Of a stretch of 58,108 bases of DNA, positions 54,692 to 58,108 are shown one piece after another. The notes under the pieces are model-generated. The model worked only from the letters and a program-made list of their open reading frames with translations. It was not told the origin of the DNA and did not search any database. Position numbers and translations under genes: made by a program. Source of the DNA: DATEAV01 sp964575425 (GTDB lineage: Bacteria; Chloroflexota; Anaerolineae; Anaerolineales; E44-bin32); assembly GCA_964575425.1 (NCBI GenBank), contig CAZNRD010000017.1:1-58108 (forward strand), given 5' to 3'. Positions within the stretch are counted from its first letter, which is position 1; each line of letters starts with the position of its first letter.

Positions 54692-55302
54692 CCCAATGCC
54701 TCATCCTCCAGACGAAGCGCAGCGGGTAGAAGTTCCCGATAGTGCTGGAGGCAGTCGCGCAGTCGCAGCCGGGCGCGCGCCAGACGGCTCTTCACCGTGC
54801 CCAGTGGCTTGCCGACCGTTCTGGCGATGTCCTGGTAGTCCAAACCTTGCACATCCGCCAGCACCACAACGACGCGGAAATCGGGGGGCAGACGTTGGAG
54901 GCATTCCTGGATGGCCCTGGCGAGGTCTGCCCGTTCCATCGCAACTTCGGGGGTTTCGGATGATTGGGCCACCGCGCCCGGCCCGTCCGGCGCAGGGCCG
55001 GTCTCCGCCTCGGTCATCGCATCGAGGGATGTCGTCGGGCGGCGCTGCCGGCGGCGCAGTTCGTCGTAGCAGGCGTTGGTGACGATGCGGAGCAGCCATC
55101 CGCGGAAGGAGCCACCGCGAAAGCCGCGCAGTCCCCGGAAGGCAGCGAGGAACGTCTCCTGGGCGGCGTCCGCCGCAGCCTCGGTCTCGCCCAGGATGCG
55201 GTAGGCGAGGTTATAGACCTGGGACTGGTACGCCAGGACAAGGCGGTTGAAGGAATCCAGGTCGCCGCGCTGGGCGGCAGCGATCAGCGTCGGCTCATCC
55301 AT
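54688..55302 (-). CDS. ECF RNA polymerase sigma factor
   Basis: A 204-residue group IV sigma factor. Region 2 (about 10-80) includes AYRILGETEAAADAAQETFLAAF and FRGGSFRGWLLRIVTNACYDELRRR. Region 4 (about 128-190) has LQRLPPDFRVVVVLADVQGLDYQDIA and the helix-turn-helix LGTVKSRLARARLRLRD. Its stop overlaps the anti-sigma start (ATGA), the usual pairing. No self-promoter motif is clear in the 80 bases upstream. Confidence 0.92.
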   Translation of the reverse strand: MDEPTLIAAAQRGDLDSFNRLVLAYQSQVYNLAYRILGETEAAADAAQETFLAAFRGLRGFRGGSFRGWLLRIVTNACYDELRRRQRRPTTSLDAMTEAETGPAPDGPGAVAQSSETPEVAMERADLARAIQECLQRLPPDFRVVVVLADVQGLDYQDIARTVGKPLGTVKSRLARARLRLRDCLQHYRELLPAALRLEDEALG

Positions 55303-55382
55303 ACGGCTGGCATGAGAAGGGGTGGACCGGCGACTTGGCGCGCACAGACAGAGCAGACGTGGCGCCGGCCTTCTGCCTCACA

Positions 55383-55691
55383 CTATCGCTTGCGGCCTTC
55401 CTGGCGTCTCGACTTTGCCGGTCGGCTTACGGCGGCCTTCTGCTTGCCGCGCGACGCAAGCGGTTTGCTGCGAATGATGCGCTCGGTTCGGGGTTTCCCC
55501 AGCTTGCGTTCAAACTCCTCCCGCACCTTCAGCGCGAGCAGGAGTGCTTTTCGCTTGCCTCCGGCGGACGAGTCGCTGATGCGCCGGTAGAGCGACTTCC
55601 CCTTCCAAATCACGTGAACCTGGTATCCGTAGCCTCCGTGTCGGCCCGGCTGCTCGTAGCGGCTGATCGACTTGTAGCCTGAGTTCGCCAT
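55383..55691 (-). CDS. Small basic protein with an AP2-like domain
   Basis: A 102-residue, very basic protein. Residues 4-65 (GYKSISRYEQPGR, then YQVHVIWKGKSLYRRISD, then a helix KRKALLLALKVREEFERKLG) have the three strands and helix of an AP2/integrase-N-type DNA-binding domain. The C-terminal third is Lys/Arg/Ser-rich and probably disordered. ATG 55691 follows AGGAGG at a good distance. It has its own extended -10 promoter. A DNA- or RNA-binding role is likely; the target is unknown. Confidence 0.55.
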   Translation of the reverse strand: MANSGYKSISRYEQPGRHGGYGYQVHVIWKGKSLYRRISDSSAGGKRKALLLALKVREEFERKLGKPRTERIIRSKPLASRGKQKAAVSRPAKSRRQEGRKR

Positions 55692-55707
55692 GTTTCCTCC
55701 TCTCCTC

Positions 55708-55716
55708 ATTGTAGCA
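55708..55716 (-). promoter_or_regulatory. Extended -10 promoter of the AP2-like gene
   Basis: TGCTACAAT on the minus strand puts the mRNA start about ten bases before the ATG at 55691, just ahead of the AGGAGG ribosome site. Confidence 0.55.
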
Positions 55717-55781
55717 GAAGCGGTCGCCCTCGCCGATCACCGGAGGCATATGCACATCCCTCGGGCCGGAGGTCTTGAGGC

Positions 55782-56528
55782 TCAGCGGGCGGGCGACAGC
55801 GCGGGTCCCCTGGTGCGCGTATCAGAGCGAAAGGAGGCGAGGTTGCTTCGCCCGGCGTCCGGGAACCGCAGGAAGCGTTCTGTAGCCCGGTTCAGGTCCT
55901 CGTAGTAGCCGCGATAGGCAGGTGGGAGAAGAGCGGCCAGCTGGTACATGATCTCGTCTGTCATCTGTTGACGCAGCGCCCGCGTCAGGCGCGCGCCGCC
56001 GGTGTCAAGGGTGAAGGCCTCGCCGACGATGATGCGGAAATCCGTTCGCTGCAGCCGCCTGATGTTGTCGTGGAAGCGTTCACCACCGAAGTAGGCCAGT
56101 GGCAGGAGCGGCGCACCGCTGCGCAGGGCCAGCAAGACGACACCGGGATGGCCGCGCTGGAGACGGCCATGGCCGCTGCGCGTCCCTTCCGGGGCGGCCG
56201 CCAGGATCTTCCCTTGCTCGAGTGCTGCCAGCGCGCGGCGCATTGCTTCGAGGTCGGCCTCGCCGCGGCGGATGGCAATCGCCCCCCACAAGTCGAAGAG
56301 CCATGCCATCAGCGGGTTGTGCCACGTTTCCGCCTTGGCGAAGCCGGTCACCGGGCGCGGCACCAGGTGGCTGTACACCAGCGGCACTTCCAGGAAATTG
56401 ATGTGGTTGGAAACGATGATCAGAGGCCCCCGCGGCGGCACCTTGGCCAGGTCGGCGTCCTCGACGCGGCAGAGCAGGCGGGTGACACCGCGCAGCGTCC
56501 GGTTGACGAGGGTGAAGGTCAGGCTCAT
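55782..56528 (-). CDS. PlsC-type acyltransferase
   Basis: A 248-residue glycerolipid acyltransferase relative that should acylate lysophosphatidate or a similar lipid at the membrane. The acyltransferase block is SNHINFLEVP (about 39-48), where the usual HxxxxD reads HxxxxE; the second block is PEGTRS. Later blocks with LLPLAYFGGE are also seen. Its ATG overlaps the diacylglycerol kinase-type stop as ATGA, suggesting a shared role in phospholipid synthesis or recycling. Confidence 0.82.
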   Translation of the reverse strand: MSLTFTLVNRTLRGVTRLLCRVEDADLAKVPPRGPLIIVSNHINFLEVPLVYSHLVPRPVTGFAKAETWHNPLMAWLFDLWGAIAIRRGEADLEAMRRALAALEQGKILAAAPEGTRSGHGRLQRGHPGVVLLALRSGAPLLPLAYFGGERFHDNIRRLQRTDFRIIVGEAFTLDTGGARLTRALRQQMTDEIMYQLAALLPPAYRGYYEDLNRATERFLRFPDAGRSNLASFRSDTRTRGPALSPAR

Positions 56529-57463
56529 GACTCGGCCTCCGCGGCGGCGGTCACGATGTCGAGCGCTCCGGGCACGATTTCGAGGCAGAGCTCCTGTCCT
56601 TCCGTGCACAGTGTCTCGCCGTCGGCGTGCGCAGGGAGGGAGCCTTGAAGCGCCGTCACCGCCACGCGACGTGCCTGGGTTGTCTGGATGGCGGGGTGGC
56701 TGGCCTGCGTCCCCTGCATGAAGCGCGGGATGAGCGCCAGGATCTGGGGGCGACTGACCTGGGCGGCAATGCACAGGTCAAATAGGCCGTCATCGTGGCG
56801 GGCGTTCGGCGCCATCCAGAAACCGCCTCCCATGCGCCGGCCGTTCATGATCGACACCATCAGCGCCCGGAGCGTGAGGTCTTGCTCATCCACCTGGATG
56901 CGCACCTGCGGCGCGTGGTAATAGAGGAAGATGGTTCTGAAAGCAGCGACGATGTAGGAGGGAAAGCCGCTGAGGCGCTTGAGCTTGAGGGCTTCGAAGC
57001 CGACGACGGCATCGAAACCGATGCCGACGCCGTTGCCGAAGTAGCGGCCCTGAGGGTAGAGGCCGCCCTCGACGCGGCCGATGTCGATCCGACGCCTGTG
57101 GTTGGCCGCCAGAGCGCCGATGCCAGCCTCGATGTCCTTGGGAATTCCAACACCGAAGGCAAAGTCGTTGCCCCGGCCGACGCACAGGACGCCCATGGCC
57201 GGCCCGCCGTCGCCTTGCCGGCGCGCCTGCATCAGGCCGTTGAGCACCTCGTTGGCCGTGCCATCGCCGCCGACGGCGACGACGGCCGAGTATCCCTCTG
57301 CGGCTGCTTGGCGAGCCAGCTCGGCCGCATGCCAGGGGCGTTCTGTGCGCAGCAGCGTGTACGCCAGGCCATGCCGCCCCATCAGCGCGGTGACGATGGG
57401 GATGGCGCGCTCGCCGGCACCTCGCCCCGATACCGGGTTGACAATCAAGCATAGGGGAACCAT
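56525..57463 (-). CDS. Diacylglycerol kinase-type lipid kinase
   Basis: A 312-residue protein of the DagK/YegS family. It has the N-terminal LIVNPVSGRGAG strand-loop, the nucleotide motif VGGDGTANEVLNGL (about 63-76) and later GNGVGIGFDAVV. It probably phosphorylates diacylglycerol or a related lipid; the exact lipid cannot be told from sequence. ATG 57463 is used, with AGGAG upstream at a long spacing. A promoter lies at 57550-57578. Confidence 0.88.
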   Translation of the reverse strand: MVPLCLIVNPVSGRGAGERAIPIVTALMGRHGLAYTLLRTERPWHAAELARQAAAEGYSAVVAVGGDGTANEVLNGLMQARRQGDGGPAMGVLCVGRGNDFAFGVGIPKDIEAGIGALAANHRRRIDIGRVEGGLYPQGRYFGNGVGIGFDAVVGFEALKLKRLSGFPSYIVAAFRTIFLYYHAPQVRIQVDEQDLTLRALMVSIMNGRRMGGGFWMAPNARHDDGLFDLCIAAQVSRPQILALIPRFMQGTQASHPAIQTTQARRVAVTALQGSLPAHADGETLCTEGQELCLEIVPGALDIVTAAAEAES

Positions 57464-57549
57464 TGCGCGCTGGGCTCCTTCGATCAGGGATGGTGCCGGC
57501 AAGGGATGCCGCGGCCCTGGTCAGCTTCGTTGGCCCGGGCTGGGTGTGG

Positions 57550-57578
57550 ATTCTAGCCCAGGCTGCCACCAGGGCCAA
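57550..57578 (-). promoter_or_regulatory. Promoter of the lipid kinase/acyltransferase pair
   Basis: TTGGCC (57573-57578) and TAGAAT (57550-57555) are 17 bases apart on the minus strand, giving a leader of about 80 bases. Confidence 0.6.
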
Positions 57579-57624
57579 GCGGGCCTGCCGCTAAGAGGGT
57601 CCCGCTCTGAGAAGGGGTGCGCGC

Positions 57625-57633
57625 AAAAGAAAA
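57625..57633 (-). terminator. T-rich end of the rRNA operon
   Basis: On the minus strand the 5S closing stem is followed directly by TTTTCTTTT, which could end the rRNA transcript. Confidence 0.5.
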
Positions 57634-57634
57634 G

Positions 57635-57755
<121 letters not shown>

Positions 57756-57756
57756 A

Positions 57757-57832
57757 CGTTTTCCCATGAGTTGTCACAATCGAATAGCACGGCCTTGCGG
57801 CCCGGAAGATCGCCCAGTTCTCCGCACCACGT
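57757..57832 (-). other. 23S-5S rRNA spacer
   Basis: A spacer of about 76 bases with a GGCC-GCAA-GGCC hairpin, probably a processing region. There is no tRNA in it. Confidence 0.7.

Positions 57833-58108
<276 letters not shown>

Overview
The window is a dense, high-GC bacterial chromosome segment that ends inside a ribosomal RNA operon. Four things point to a member of the Chloroflexota, probably Anaerolineae-like: a single-chain (fused alpha-beta) glycyl-tRNA synthetase, the family variants of RNase Z and DnaG, many lipoproteins and membrane-anchored proteins with Pro/Thr linkers, and overall composition. This is inference from protein resemblance; no 16S sequence is present to test it.

Layout. 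1-2.7 kb: the 3' end of a surface-type protein, translationally coupled to a lipoprotein, then small membrane ORFs. 2.7-7.3 kb: four TPR proteins on both strands, three with the same design of membrane anchor, Pro/Thr linker and TPR repeats. 7.5-9.4 kb: a small membrane protein, RNase Z and a FmdB-type zinc ribbon. 9.5-25.4 kb (minus strand): a complete 14-gene respiratory complex I operon, nuoA to nuoN, behind one strong sigma-70-like promoter. It is followed in the same direction by a half-size DMT transporter, a YkoP-like protein and acylphosphatase. 25.7-27.5 kb: a lone polytopic membrane protein. 27.8-35.2 kb (minus): recO-glyQS-dnaG-rpoD, a macromolecular-synthesis operon in the order known from Firmicutes. 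35.3-36.8 kb: gnd on the plus strand. 36.8-39.8 kb (minus): cdd, a CorC/CNNM protein and glmU. Then come tRNA-Gln(UUG) and a receiver protein with a probable Roadblock domain.

41.6-52.6 kb (minus): a peptide-type ABC importer locus with two lipoprotein binding proteins, two ATPases and two permease pairs, with a strong stem-loop between the second binding protein and the first permease. 52.6-55.3 kb: an ECF sigma factor, a membrane anti-sigma factor and a Nudix hydrolase joined by ATGA overlaps, then trmD, which overlaps the first binding-protein gene. 55.4-57.5 kb: a small basic AP2-like protein and a coupled diacylglycerol kinase-type/PlsC-type lipid pair. 57.6-58.1 kb: 5S rRNA and the 3' end of 23S rRNA (minus).

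Much of the segment is core metabolism. The regions most likely to hold something undescribed are the surface/TPR region (1-7.3 kb), the duplicated importer with enlarged permeases, the sigma/anti-sigma/Nudix chain, and the DMT/YkoP pair. Promoters are often recognisable. Several are extended -10 elements (TGnTANAAT), and at least three lie so close to the start codon that leaderless mRNAs are predicted.
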